A DNA stretch of 64,000 nucleotides from an uncultured Ruminococcus sp. (lineage in GTDB: Bacteria; Bacillota; Clostridia; Oscillospirales; Acutalibacteraceae), in assembly GCA_910585865.1 (NCBI GenBank), contig CAJUGO010000001.1, positions 124,001-188,000 of the forward strand. The letters are read 5' to 3'. The notes below the pieces were generated by a model. That model did no database searches, was not told where the DNA came from, and saw nothing but the letters and a program-made list of their open reading frames with translations. A program made the position numbers and the translations under genes. Each line of letters opens with the position of its first letter. Within the stretch, counting starts at the first letter, position 1. This document shows, piece by piece, positions 7,915 to 16,875 of this stretch.

Positions 7915-8934
7915 TCAGTATTTAAAATCAGGAACATACTTTTTAATTACAGGAAGCATACCAATCTTATTGGGTGTATGAGGAGGAAGCTGCCAAAAAT
8001 CGTGAGCGCAATAGGTGTTGCCTTCGATAATTGCCGGTCCGTTTTCCGTAAGAGCCACATCCCATCCAATATAACGGATTTGCGGCACTACCAACGCAGC
8101 CTTAAGGCACATATCGACTGCTTCTTTAATAAACGGCAGCTGGTATCCCACAATAGGAATATGCGTATCAGGATGCTCTGTATATATAATACCTTTTGTT
8201 GTATCACCTGAATGTGCCGGATACATCATCTTGCCTGTTTTAAGGTCAACAGGGGTAAAAAGACAGTTATTGTCAACTACACTTCCGCCGCATCCCATTT
8301 TCTGAACCATATAAACACAGTGGGGTACTTTTTTATCATCAAGAATTGTAATAATTCTGAGACTGTTTACGGCATTTGGATAAAGCTTACTCAAAGCAGG
8401 ATGCTGAACAATATTGTCTTCAATTGTACAGAACTGCTTTTCCTTAAGGTAATTGTAAAGTTCATCAAAATCTTTAAAATCGCTTATTTTAAGACGTTCG
8501 CACCCTATACCGCACTCCTTGTCCTGCATCTTGCAGAAAAGATATTCCCTGGTGCTTACAAATTCTCTCACATCTTCTTTTGACGCGCTTTCAAGCTGCA
8601 AAAATCCTCTTCCGATGTAGTCCTTAAACAGCTCATAGAACTCGTCCTTATTGTCAAAAAGGTGAGCATATTCCGTATTATTCATAAACATATTTAATTT
8701 TTTACTGATAAGACGGGTTACAAAAGTTTTTCGCTGTTCTTTGTTAAGATTGTAAAATGCAAAAATCTGATAGTCATAGTATCCTGCGCCGTAACGTTTT
8801 GCACACCAGAGCATATCAAAAAAGATTCCTATACTGTTTTTTCCTGTTTTTTCGTGAACTGCCTTTATTGCTGTTTTCATCTTGCCGAAACTTGCATGAG
8901 CAAATACTCTTAAAATATATCCTCTGTCTGCCAT
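7915..8934 (-). CDS. sugar-transfer-associated ATP-grasp protein
   Basis: A 339-residue protein matching the ATPgrasp_ST family. The C-terminal half shows the ATP-grasp features: PNAVNSLRI, a Gly-rich MGCGGSVVDN loop, and the metal-binding end RYIGWDVALTENGPAIIEGN. The N-terminal part (residues 1-120) is a helical region common to this family. Members are usually encoded near cell-surface sugar or peptidoglycan genes and probably ligate an amine or amino acid to a carboxylate, but no reaction is established. It starts 19 bases after alr, has a CAGGAG ribosome binding site, and is very likely cotranscribed with it. Confidence 0.8.
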   Translation of the reverse strand: MADRGYILRVFAHASFGKMKTAIKAVHEKTGKNSIGIFFDMLWCAKRYGAGYYDYQIFAFYNLNKEQRKTFVTRLISKKLNMFMNNTEYAHLFDNKDEFYELFKDYIGRGFLQLESASKEDVREFVSTREYLFCKMQDKECGIGCERLKISDFKDFDELYNYLKEKQFCTIEDNIVQHPALSKLYPNAVNSLRIITILDDKKVPHCVYMVQKMGCGGSVVDNNCLFTPVDLKTGKMMYPAHSGDTTKGIIYTEHPDTHIPIVGYQLPFIKEAVDMCLKAALVVPQIRYIGWDVALTENGPAIIEGNTYCAHDFWQLPPHTPNKIGMLPVIKKYVPDFKY

Positions 8935-8953
8935 TTATACCACTCCTGAAATT

Positions 8954-10072
8954 TTATTCATATATTCTGGGAACTCTTTTTGAAATTCCGCATACTATTT
9001 CGTCAACATTAGTATTGAGTAAATCTGCCATCCATAATACACTGAGGCGTTCGTCAAGCAATGTTACTGTGTCCCCGCGCTTTATATCGTCAATATCGGT
9101 AACATCAACCATGAACTGATCCATACATACACGTCCTATGATAGGCGCTTCCTTGCCGTTTATTATTACCTTGCCTTTATTTGACAAATCTCTGCTGTAT
9201 CCGTCAGCAAACCCAACAGGAATTGTAGCAATTTTAGTGGGACGTGTTGTTATAAAAGTTCCGCCGTAACCGACCTCTGTATTTTTGGGCACTTCCTTTA
9301 TCATTACAACATAGGTATACCAACTGAGTACCTGCCGTAAATTCTCTTTATACCACATATCATTATCATCAAGAGGAGACAATCCATACAGAATATCACC
9401 TGCTCTTACCGCATCAAGCTGAGTTTCCGGTCTTAGGAGAATTGCCGGACTGTTGGAAACATGCTTCTTTGGAATTTTAACTCCTGCCTTTTCAAGCTTT
9501 TCAACCATATCAAGGTATAGATTAAACTGTTCTGATGCACTTTTTCCGTCTGGCTCGTCTGCTCTGGAAAAGTGTGTAAATACACCTGTGATTTTTAGAT
9601 TCTTCATATCATTAATTTGTTTGATAATAGAAATCGACTCGTCATCAGCTGGAAATCCTATTCTGCTCATTCCGGTATCAATCTTTATATTTATCGGCTG
9701 TACTACGCCGCTGCGCAAAGCAATATCATTTAGCTTTTCAGCAGTTTCAAGCAAAAAAATCGTCGGTGTAAGATTATAAGTAACAAGCCTGTCAAGCTGT
9801 CCGTCGCAGGTATCACCAAGTAAAAGGATTGGCTCTGTAGCTCCAACTTTCCTCAGGGAAGCTCCTTCTTCCCACACTGCAACTGCATAACTTTCAACTC
9901 CGCATTTTTTTAAAGTAGGATAAATTCCCTTTTCTCCGTGTCCATAGCCGTCTCCTTTTAAAACAGCCATAATTTCAACTCCGTCACCAAGACGGGCTCT
10001 AATATTATTAACATTATGTTCAAGCAAACCAAGATTAATTACCGCTTCGGTGCGCTGTGTCAGTCTTCTCAT
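8954..10072 (-). CDS. alr: alanine racemase
   Basis: A PLP enzyme that interconverts L- and D-alanine for peptidoglycan. The PLP lysine is Lys39 in VLKGDGYGHG, a variant of the commoner VVKANAYGHG. The catalytic tyrosine is in EVGYGGTF, and the C-terminal beta domain contains GRVCMDQFMVDV. The length of 372 is normal. A GGAGGGG ribosome binding site precedes the ATG. The altered lysine motif, and Gly for the usual Arg after the catalytic Tyr, leave room for a paralogue with different substrate preference, but alanine racemase is the best call. Confidence 0.9.
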   Translation of the reverse strand: MRRLTQRTEAVINLGLLEHNVNNIRARLGDGVEIMAVLKGDGYGHGEKGIYPTLKKCGVESYAVAVWEEGASLRKVGATEPILLLGDTCDGQLDRLVTYNLTPTIFLLETAEKLNDIALRSGVVQPINIKIDTGMSRIGFPADDESISIIKQINDMKNLKITGVFTHFSRADEPDGKSASEQFNLYLDMVEKLEKAGVKIPKKHVSNSPAILLRPETQLDAVRAGDILYGLSPLDDNDMWYKENLRQVLSWYTYVVMIKEVPKNTEVGYGGTFITTRPTKIATIPVGFADGYSRDLSNKGKVIINGKEAPIIGRVCMDQFMVDVTDIDDIKRGDTVTLLDERLSVLWMADLLNTNVDEIVCGISKRVPRIYE

Positions 10073-10342
10073 ATTTGCACCCCTCCTTCAGCTATAATTC
10101 TTAGTTTAATATAAATAGCCGCTAATGAATAATATTTTATCATACCTTTTTCTATTTTACAACAATAATGTATATTTTGCTGCATAAACAGCAAAATACA
10201 CTAAATGCCGGTATAAAAAATTAAATCTATTGGGCAAATTTTGCACCATATTTTATGTTGTATGCTTATAAGTATGATACATTCTTTACTATGGAAGAAG
10301 TATATACATTTGCAATGCTTTAAGCTCATTATTGTATAAAAG
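10073..10342. other. intergenic region, no gene seen
   Basis: About 270 AT-rich bases between the first amylase terminator and alr. A possible but poor -10 (TATGAT) for alr lies near 10140. I see no RNA structure or small gene that I can support. Confidence 0.4.
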
Positions 10343-10368
10343 CCCCCGCAAACTTAAGTTTGCGGGGG
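10343..10368 (-). terminator. terminator of the first amylase gene
   Basis: A perfect 26-base palindrome with CCCCCGCAAAC arms, followed on the minus strand by CTTTTATAC. It is 20 bases past the amylase stop. Confidence 0.85.
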
Positions 10369-10388
10369 TAAATATATTTTTCACTTAT

Positions 10389-10915
10389 TTAGCTGTATGA
10401 ATTCCAAGAACCGTTTTCGTAAATTTTATCTGCACCGGGAATTGTAAGGTCAGCTGTCTGTCCGTTTCCGCTGTTGCTGAATATTACGCTAGTTGCTCCT
10501 GCAGGAATCTCTGCTTTATAAACATTATTTCCAATACTCTCCATAGCTGTTCCCGGCCATGCTCCGCCGAGATTAGACTGTGAATCATTCCAGAAATATG
10601 CGTGTGTATATCCCTTTGCATAAATATATTGTTTGCCGGAAGGCGGTGTTGTCGGCTGCGGCTGTGGCTGTTCACCGTAGTTTTTCCAGCTTCCGTTTTC
10701 ATAAATCTTATCTGCACCCGGTACTGTAAGGTCGGCTGTCTGACCGTTTCCGCCGTTGCTGAATATTACATTTGTTGCTCCTGCGGGGATTTCAGCTCTG
10801 TAAACATTATTTCCAACGCTCTCCATAGCTTTTCCCGGCCATGCACCGCCGAGGTCAGACTGTGAGTCATTCCAGAAATATGCGTGTGTATATCCTTTTG
10901 CATAGATATATTCTT
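10389..10915 (-). repeat. tandem starch-binding module repeats in the first amylase
   Basis: Two direct copies of about 240 bases encode near-identical modules that start YIYAKGYTHAYFWND and end KIYENGSW. They match two copies in the second amylase at 13676-14210, giving four related copies. The similarity extends to DNA level, pointing to recent duplication or gene conversion. Confidence 0.8.
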
Positions 10916-13259
10916 TATCAACAGGTTGTGTTGTCGGCTGTGTTTCGGGCTGTGTTGCTACAGTTGGTGTAGTAGGGTTAACATTGCCGCCTGTATATGT
11001 ACCGCAGAAAGCTGAACTTCCAAAAAGTTCAACAACATAACACTGAACGCAAGTTGCATCTTTGATGCTTATACTGCCATCCTTGTCAACGTCAGCGGCA
11101 ATAAGCGCATCAGATGATAATTTCTTCATTTCTGCAATAGCCATTTGAATTTCGGTTGCATCGCTTACTGTAATTCTTCCGTCAAAATTAACATCACCAA
11201 TAAGGATTCGCGGCTGCGGCTGTGTTGTAGGAGCCGCTGTTGTCGGCTGCGGAGCAGGATTTGTTGTTGGTTGCGGAGCAGGATTTGTTGTTGGTTGAGG
11301 AGCCGGTTTAGTTGTTGGCTGCGGAACCGGATGTGTGGCAGGAGTTGTATAACCGGGGTCTATCGGATATGAAACTGTCTTACTTTCCTTAGTAAAAGTA
11401 TATGTTGAAGAAGTAGTCTTTGTACCATTGGAAGCAGTAAGCTTAACAACATATTCTGTACCGATTGCATCACCGGAGCCTATTGTAAATGTTGTATCAT
11501 TTGTAAATGCTACAGGAGCTGCACCGTTGATGCTGTATGTTCCCGATGTTGCATTATTAAGACCTACAGTAATCTTTGCAGTATCAGTTGCAAAGTTCTC
11601 TCTCGGAGCTTCAATTGTATTTCTCGGAACTGTTTCTGAATTATAAATAACTGCAATACCATCCGAATTTTCAATTGAACCTTTGATTGTTCCGCCTGAA
11701 ACAGTAAATTTATTTCCTGTTACCTGATCTGTGTAAGTTCCGTCCTTCATCTTTCCTTGTAAACTGAGGCTTACATCACAAGCACCCTTTGAGCTTACAA
11801 GTACAACACCGCTGTTGCCTCTTACATTATAGAAAAGTGAATCGCCGGAGCTGCCGAGGCTTTCGCTCTGACCTATAAAATGATTTCTAAAGCGGTTAAC
11901 TTCTGCAACACACGGATCCATCCATGTAAGAGTTCCTACTTCACCCATCTGAGTCTGTCTGATCTCTTTTGCCATTTGAGAAGGATCTCTTCTTGCATCA
12001 TAGCCGTTTTCATCATCAATAAGTCTTTCGTATGAATAGTAAGGTCTTGCAAAGTAAAGTCCTGTTGAATCCTTTCTTGAAGCAACAATTGCCCAAGCTT
12101 TGTTTATTGTTGAGTCATTGCAGTCATATGATGAACCGCCGCCCATATATGTATCGTGGGATTCTGCCCAAAGAACAACCTTGTTTCCCTGTCCGTGAAC
12201 ATAACCGCAGTAGCCGGAGTTTGAAGCACCGCCTACCTGGCCGTATTTCAATGAATTTCTGATATTATCGCCTGTTGCGTTATCTGTTACCGACATTTTG
12301 CTCAGATAGTAGTTTTCAGCAGCATTGCTGTCGATTCTGTTAAGAACTTCGCCGTAATAATACGGAGTAAAACCTTTGGTACTCTTTGCATAACTTGTTG
12401 CACCATCAAGAACTACATTCCAGAACTCACTTGCAAATGCAGCGTCATCTGCCGGTGTCTCAATATGCTTTGCCGCATCAAAACGGAAACCGTCTGCACC
12501 ATTGTCGATACACTCTTTAAGAAGGTCAAGAATCATTTTTTGAACCTTTGAATCTCCGGTATTCAAGTCAGGCATACCCATGTTACCCTGAGTAATATCA
12601 AAACGTCCGTCGCTTGAGTGAGTCCAGCTTGTGCTGATATGCCAATATGAAGTGTCAACAAGCATATCAGGATTACAGAACTGACCAACCTGAGGTGAAA
12701 TATCACCCATAACTGCTTCAACAGAGCCTATTTTGTAACCTTCAATATTGCCCATATGGTTTGCTACAATATCGACAATAACCTTTATTCCGTATTTTTT
12801 AGCTTCATCGCACATAGCCTTAAATTCAGCCTTTGTGCCGTACCATGTATATCCGTTGTCACAGACAGACTCTGCAACAGGCTGGTAGCTTTTCCACCAG
12901 TTACCGTCAGCTCCGCCTACACCATCAGGAATGCCCACATCTCCGTAAGCCACTCCCTCCCAGTAATAGTCCTTGGGCTGAGTTACCGGTGATGTCTGTA
13001 TAGCAGTATATCCTGCCTGCGCAATCTGAGGAAGATATTTTTTAATATTATTGTACGACCAGTTCCAGCAATGCAGAATAACACCCTGCTGGACATTATC
13101 GGCAAGTCCGTAATCATTTGCCGAAACAGTGTCTGAATCAATATTTGCTGAAACAGTATCAGCATCAATAGTCACTGCCTGTGAAGCAAATCCGCTTATA
13201 ACAAGACAGGACAGCATCATACTCACACAGAGTACAATACTCATAATTTTTTTGCTCAA
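10389..13259 (-). CDS. secreted GH13 alpha-amylase with dockerin and two starch-binding modules
   Basis: A 956-residue amylase. Order: signal peptide (1 to about 28), GH13 catalytic domain close to Bacillus subtilis AmyE (about 50-540), Pro/Thr linker, dockerin (about 684-745), and two CBM26-like modules (about 780-860 and 875-956). The catalytic set is nucleophile Asp261 in GFRFDAAKH, acid/base Glu304 in YYGEVL, and Asp369 in ESHDTYMG. The dockerin has two calcium loops, DVNFDGRITVSDA and DVDKDGSISIKDA. The dockerin implies docking to a cohesin scaffold, as in the R. bromii amylosome. The open frame extends to a GTG at 13268, but AGGAG abuts that GTG directly, so the TTG at 13259 is the better start. 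Confidence 0.92.
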   Translation of the reverse strand: MSKKIMSIVLCVSMMLSCLVISGFASQAVTIDADTVSANIDSDTVSANDYGLADNVQQGVILHCWNWSYNNIKKYLPQIAQAGYTAIQTSPVTQPKDYYWEGVAYGDVGIPDGVGGADGNWWKSYQPVAESVCDNGYTWYGTKAEFKAMCDEAKKYGIKVIVDIVANHMGNIEGYKIGSVEAVMGDISPQVGQFCNPDMLVDTSYWHISTSWTHSSDGRFDITQGNMGMPDLNTGDSKVQKMILDLLKECIDNGADGFRFDAAKHIETPADDAAFASEFWNVVLDGATSYAKSTKGFTPYYYGEVLNRIDSNAAENYYLSKMSVTDNATGDNIRNSLKYGQVGGASNSGYCGYVHGQGNKVVLWAESHDTYMGGGSSYDCNDSTINKAWAIVASRKDSTGLYFARPYYSYERLIDDENGYDARRDPSQMAKEIRQTQMGEVGTLTWMDPCVAEVNRFRNHFIGQSESLGSSGDSLFYNVRGNSGVVLVSSKGACDVSLSLQGKMKDGTYTDQVTGNKFTVSGGTIKGSIENSDGIAVIYNSETVPRNTIEAPRENFATDTAKITVGLNNATSGTYSINGAAPVAFTNDTTFTIGSGDAIGTEYVVKLTASNGTKTTSSTYTFTKESKTVSYPIDPGYTTPATHPVPQPTTKPAPQPTTNPAPQPTTNPAPQPTTAAPTTQPQPRILIGDVNFDGRITVSDATEIQMAIAEMKKLSSDALIAADVDKDGSISIKDATCVQCYVVELFGSSAFCGTYTGGNVNPTTPTVATQPETQPTTQPVDKEYIYAKGYTHAYFWNDSQSDLGGAWPGKAMESVGNNVYRAEIPAGATNVIFSNGGNGQTADLTVPGADKIYENGSWKNYGEQPQPQPTTPPSGKQYIYAKGYTHAYFWNDSQSNLGGAWPGTAMESIGNNVYKAEIPAGATSVIFSNSGNGQTADLTIPGADKIYENGSWNSYS

Positions 13260-13325
13260 ATTTCTCACTCCTAAATAAAATTACTGCAAAAGGCAAATTG
13301 CAAAAATTCTCCTATTACAACACTA

Positions 13326-13354
13326 ATCATATCAAAAAAAATTTGTTTATTCAA
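13326..13354 (-). promoter_or_regulatory. sigma-A promoter of the first amylase
   Basis: Minus strand TTGAAT, 17-base spacer, TATGAT. A box reading ATTGTGCAAAAAGTA lies just upstream of the -35 (about 13357-13371) and is repeated at the second amylase promoter. Confidence 0.7.
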
Positions 13355-13371
13355 TCTACTTTTTGCACAAT

Positions 13372-13625
13372 AAAGACAAACTCTTTTTATTCACCTTGCT
13401 ATAATTTATATTTTTCTTTAAAACATATACAAAAGAAAAAATTAACATATACTATTCTGCACAAAATACATTCTCGCTAAATTTTTACTATTTGTATTGA
13501 CCAAATGAAATTTATTTTATTACCGACAATTTAAACAAAATCATGCGGCTTTAATTTAGACTGATACCTAATATAGCCCTACCTATTTGTTCTCCTGTTT
13601 TATAACTGGTTTCTATAAAAGACAA
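13372..13625. other. AT-rich spacer between the two amylase genes
   Basis: I see no gene here. The part next to the first amylase promoter (to about 13400) is still similar to the matching region of the second amylase (to about 16783), so the duplicated unit included upstream DNA. Nothing further is recognisable. Confidence 0.45.
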
Positions 13626-13655
13626 AGTCCCCGCAAACATAAATTTGCGAGGACT
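13626..13655 (-). terminator. terminator of the second amylase gene
   Basis: Hairpin with arms AGTCCTCGCAAAT / TTTGCGGGGACT on the minus strand, then TTGTCTTTTATAG. It resembles the terminator of the first amylase, which also carries the CGCAAA core. Confidence 0.7.
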
Positions 13656-13675
13656 AAACGTATTGTTACAATTAT

Positions 13676-14210
13676 TTAGTTGTATGAATTCCAGTAACCG
13701 TTTTCATAAATTTTACCTGCTCCGGGAATTGTAAGGTCAGATGTCTGACCGTTTCCGCTATTGCTGAATATTACACTAGTTGCTCCTGCAGGGATTTCAG
13801 CTCTGTAAACATTATTTCCAACACTCTCCATAGCTGTTCCCGGCCATACACCGCCGAGGTCAGACTGTGAATCACTCCAGAAGTATGCGTGTGTATATCC
13901 TTTTGCATAAATATATTGTTTGCCTGAAGGCTGTGTTGTCGGCTGTGGCTGTGGCTGCTCGCCGTAGTTTTTCCAGCTTCCGTTTTCATAAATCTTACCT
14001 GCACCCGGTACTGTAAGGTCAGACGTCTGACCGTTTCCGCCATTGCTGAATATTACATTTGTTGCTCCTGCGGGGATTTCTGCTCTGTAAACGTTATTTC
14101 CAATGCTCTCCATTGTTGTTCCAGGCCATGCTCCGCCAAGGTCAGACTGTGTGTCATTCCAGAAATAAGCGTGTGTATATCCTTTTGCATAGATATATTC
14201 CGTATCATCC
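13676..14210 (-). repeat. tandem starch-binding module repeats in the second amylase
   Basis: Two direct copies of about 240 bases matching those at 10389-10915. A Gln/Pro/Thr linker separates them. Confidence 0.8.
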
Positions 14211-16645
14211 GGCTGTGTTGTCGGTTGTGTTGTCGGCTGTGTTTCGGGTTGTGTTACTGCAGTTGGTGCAGTAGATGTTGTAGGATTTACATTGCCGCCT
14301 GTATATGTACCGCAGAAAGCTGAACTGTTAGTAAGTTCAACAACATAGCACTGAACACAAGTTGCATCCTTAACGCTTATATTACCGTCCTTGTCAACAT
14401 CAGCAGCAATAAGTGCATTAGATGATAATTTAATCATTTCTGCAATATGCATCTGAATTTCAGTTGCGTCGCTTACTGTAATTCTTCCGTCAAAATTAAC
14501 ATCACCAATAAGAATTCTTGGCAGAGGCTGTGTTGTAGGAACTGCTGTAGTCGGGGCAGCCGTTGTTGGTTGTGCTGTAGTTGGAACTGCTGTAGTTGGA
14601 ACTGCTGTTGTTGGAGCGGCTGTTGTTGGTTGAACAGTTGTAGGAACAGGCGCCTCATATTCAACCCACTGGTAATTTGCCTTCATAAGCATATTTTTAC
14701 CGTTAAGCGGCATGCCGTCTTCACCGTCAGCGGGATAACGATTAGTTGCCGTCGAAAAGCTTTCTGTAAAAATCACAAGACCATTTGCAAAAGTATCATC
14801 CACTTCAAGTACATAGTATCCTGTTGAAGGATCTTTTGTCATCTTCTGACCCGGCCATGCGGCGTTTTCTGTGTTTTTATCAACATAAATATAGGCATAA
14901 ACGTCCGACCATCTATATGATGAATTATCAAAATAAACCTTCTGGGTAAGATTAGGATCAACCTTTGTATAAGTATAGGTTACAACCTCAGAGACATCGG
15001 AATCCTTTGATGCTTTTACCGATACAGTTGTTTTTGTTCCGTAAGCGACACCTGCACCGATTGAAATTATCTGACCGTTTGTAAATGGTTTATATGCACT
15101 GCCGTCAATTGAATATTGACCGCTTGCAGCATTTGAATATTTTAATGTGAGAGAAAGAGTATCTGTTTTATAAGTTGTAGAACCGGGAGTTACTGAAGCA
15201 GACGGACCGGCAGGCGCCGCATTATATACAACAGCTACACCTGATGAACCTACTGTACCTGAAATTTTACCGCCCGATACAGTAAAGGTTGAACCAGATA
15301 CCTGATCCTTATATGTACCCTCTTTCATCTTCTTGGCAGCAAGACTTACCGAACCGCCGCCGTCAAGCTTAGAAATTACTACACCGCTTGTGCCGCGCTC
15401 ATTATACGTTACAGAACCCTGTGAAGAAAGATATTCTGACTGACCGTCAAAGTAATTCTTAAATTTATTAACCTCTGCAACAGCATCTGATTTCCATGTA
15501 GTGTTTGTACTTGCACTGCCCATGGATACAGCAGGTCTTGCAAAGAAAAGAGCTGTTGAATTAGCTCTTGAACCAACAATAGCCCAAGCATTTGTAATTG
15601 TGCTGTCGGATACACTCTTTGTACATTTAATACCGGCCGAACCTGAATCACCCATATATGTATCGTGTGATTCAACCCAAATTACCGACTTCGCAGCTCC
15701 GGCTCCTTTGGAATAATTTGAAGTAGCAAGCCCCGAAGCATTTTTGTTGTTTGCACTAACCAAAGACAAATCTCCGGAATAGTTATCGGTAATACTCATG
15801 TATTTTGTATAATTAGATATAGCAGTACCTGCTGTATTAAGAATTTCACCGTAATAGAAAATTTCATTGTCTGTGCTTGACTGCGAACCGTTAATTACTG
15901 TAGGCCAGAACTGACTTCCACATCCTGAGTCAGTCGGAAGCTCAATATGCTTAGCCGCATCAAAACGGAAACCGTCAACACCAAGACTGATAAGTTCAAC
16001 AAGGAGATTCTTATATCTCTGCTGGATATAACTGTTACCTGTATTAAGATCCGGCTCACCGATTGAACCTTGTGTCATATTATATCTGCTGCTGTCATCA
16101 GCCCAAATATTATTGACATGCCAATAGCTATTATTGTTTCTTAATTCAGATGGAATCTGTGCAGATCTGTTATCCGCACTGTTGCCCTTGCTGTCGGTTA
16201 TGTTGCCTAAATGGTTTGCAACAATATCAACAATAACCTTAATTCCCATTTTTTCGGCCTCTGTACAGAGTGATTTAAGCTCTGCTTTTGTACCAAGCCA
16301 TGTCTGTCCGTCAGCAACAGTGATATCTATTGGCTGATAAAGCTTCCACCACTGTCCTGTTTGATCTGTCCAGCTTGCGCTGTAGTCCTTTGGGGGCTGT
16401 ACAGGAGATGTTTGTACCGCTGTGTAACCGGCCGCTTTAATGTCGGCAAGGTTTGCCTTTATTGAATTATAGGACCAGTCAAAACAATGGAGCACTGCAC
16501 TGCCCTGTATACTGTCCTGCGGATCTATACTTGCGGATGTTGATTCCTTGTCTGTAATAACAGCATTGGATGTAAAGCTGCTTGCTGCAATACAGGAAAT
16601 CATCATACAAAGCGCAAGTACAATACTTGTGATTTTTTTGCTCAA
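13676..16645 (-). CDS. secreted GH13 alpha-amylase with dockerin and three starch-binding modules
   Basis: A 989-residue paralogue of the neighbouring amylase. Order: signal peptide, GH13 domain (about 45-480), an extra starch-binding module (about 567-660, VYFDNSSYRWSDVYAYIY), a PTTA-repeat linker, a dockerin (about 710-770), and two CBM26-like modules at the C-terminus. The catalytic residues are Asp229 in GFRFDAAKH, Glu267 in YYGEIL and Asp328 in ESHDTYMG. The C-terminal half is nearly identical to that of the first amylase; the catalytic domains differ more. The frame begins at GTG 16654, but AGGAG touches that codon, and the TTG at 16645 has normal spacing. Cell-bound action through a cohesin is inferred. 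Confidence 0.92.
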   Translation of the reverse strand: MSKKITSIVLALCMMISCIAASSFTSNAVITDKESTSASIDPQDSIQGSAVLHCFDWSYNSIKANLADIKAAGYTAVQTSPVQPPKDYSASWTDQTGQWWKLYQPIDITVADGQTWLGTKAELKSLCTEAEKMGIKVIVDIVANHLGNITDSKGNSADNRSAQIPSELRNNNSYWHVNNIWADDSSRYNMTQGSIGEPDLNTGNSYIQQRYKNLLVELISLGVDGFRFDAAKHIELPTDSGCGSQFWPTVINGSQSSTDNEIFYYGEILNTAGTAISNYTKYMSITDNYSGDLSLVSANNKNASGLATSNYSKGAGAAKSVIWVESHDTYMGDSGSAGIKCTKSVSDSTITNAWAIVGSRANSTALFFARPAVSMGSASTNTTWKSDAVAEVNKFKNYFDGQSEYLSSQGSVTYNERGTSGVVISKLDGGGSVSLAAKKMKEGTYKDQVSGSTFTVSGGKISGTVGSSGVAVVYNAAPAGPSASVTPGSTTYKTDTLSLTLKYSNAASGQYSIDGSAYKPFTNGQIISIGAGVAYGTKTTVSVKASKDSDVSEVVTYTYTKVDPNLTQKVYFDNSSYRWSDVYAYIYVDKNTENAAWPGQKMTKDPSTGYYVLEVDDTFANGLVIFTESFSTATNRYPADGEDGMPLNGKNMLMKANYQWVEYEAPVPTTVQPTTAAPTTAVPTTAVPTTAQPTTAAPTTAVPTTQPLPRILIGDVNFDGRITVSDATEIQMHIAEMIKLSSNALIAADVDKDGNISVKDATCVQCYVVELTNSSAFCGTYTGGNVNPTTSTAPTAVTQPETQPTTQPTTQPDDTEYIYAKGYTHAYFWNDTQSDLGGAWPGTTMESIGNNVYRAEIPAGATNVIFSNGGNGQTSDLTVPGAGKIYENGSWKNYGEQPQPQPTTQPSGKQYIYAKGYTHAYFWSDSQSDLGGVWPGTAMESVGNNVYRAEIPAGATSVIFSNSGNGQTSDLTIPGAGKIYENGYWNSYN

Positions 16646-16708
16646 TTTTCTCACTCCTAAATAAAATTACTGCAAAAAGCAAAATCAAAATTTGCCAATT
16701 GCAAATCA

Positions 16709-16737
16709 ATGATAGCAAAATTTCTCCATATATTCAA
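16709..16737 (-). promoter_or_regulatory. sigma-A promoter of the second amylase
   Basis: Minus strand TTGAAT, 17-base spacer, TATCAT. The upstream box ATTGTGCAAAAAGTA (about 16740-16754) is identical to the one at the first amylase. Between promoter and gene lies the inverted repeat TTTGC-CAATT-GCAAA (about 16691-16705), an operator candidate. Confidence 0.7.
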
Positions 16738-16875
16738 CATACTTTTTGCACAATAATGATAAATTTTTTTATCTACTTTGCTACGCCTAGAAACAATAAT
16801 TAGATTTATCACGATTTTATAATTTAATATTAAAATCCGATATTATGTTTATACAAAATTTTCGTCTGATTATCG

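Noticed and set aside
11200..11350. short tandem repeats resembling a CRISPR array
   Set aside because: They encode the in-frame Pro/Gln/Thr linker of the amylase and have no unique spacers. No CRISPR array was seen anywhere in the window.
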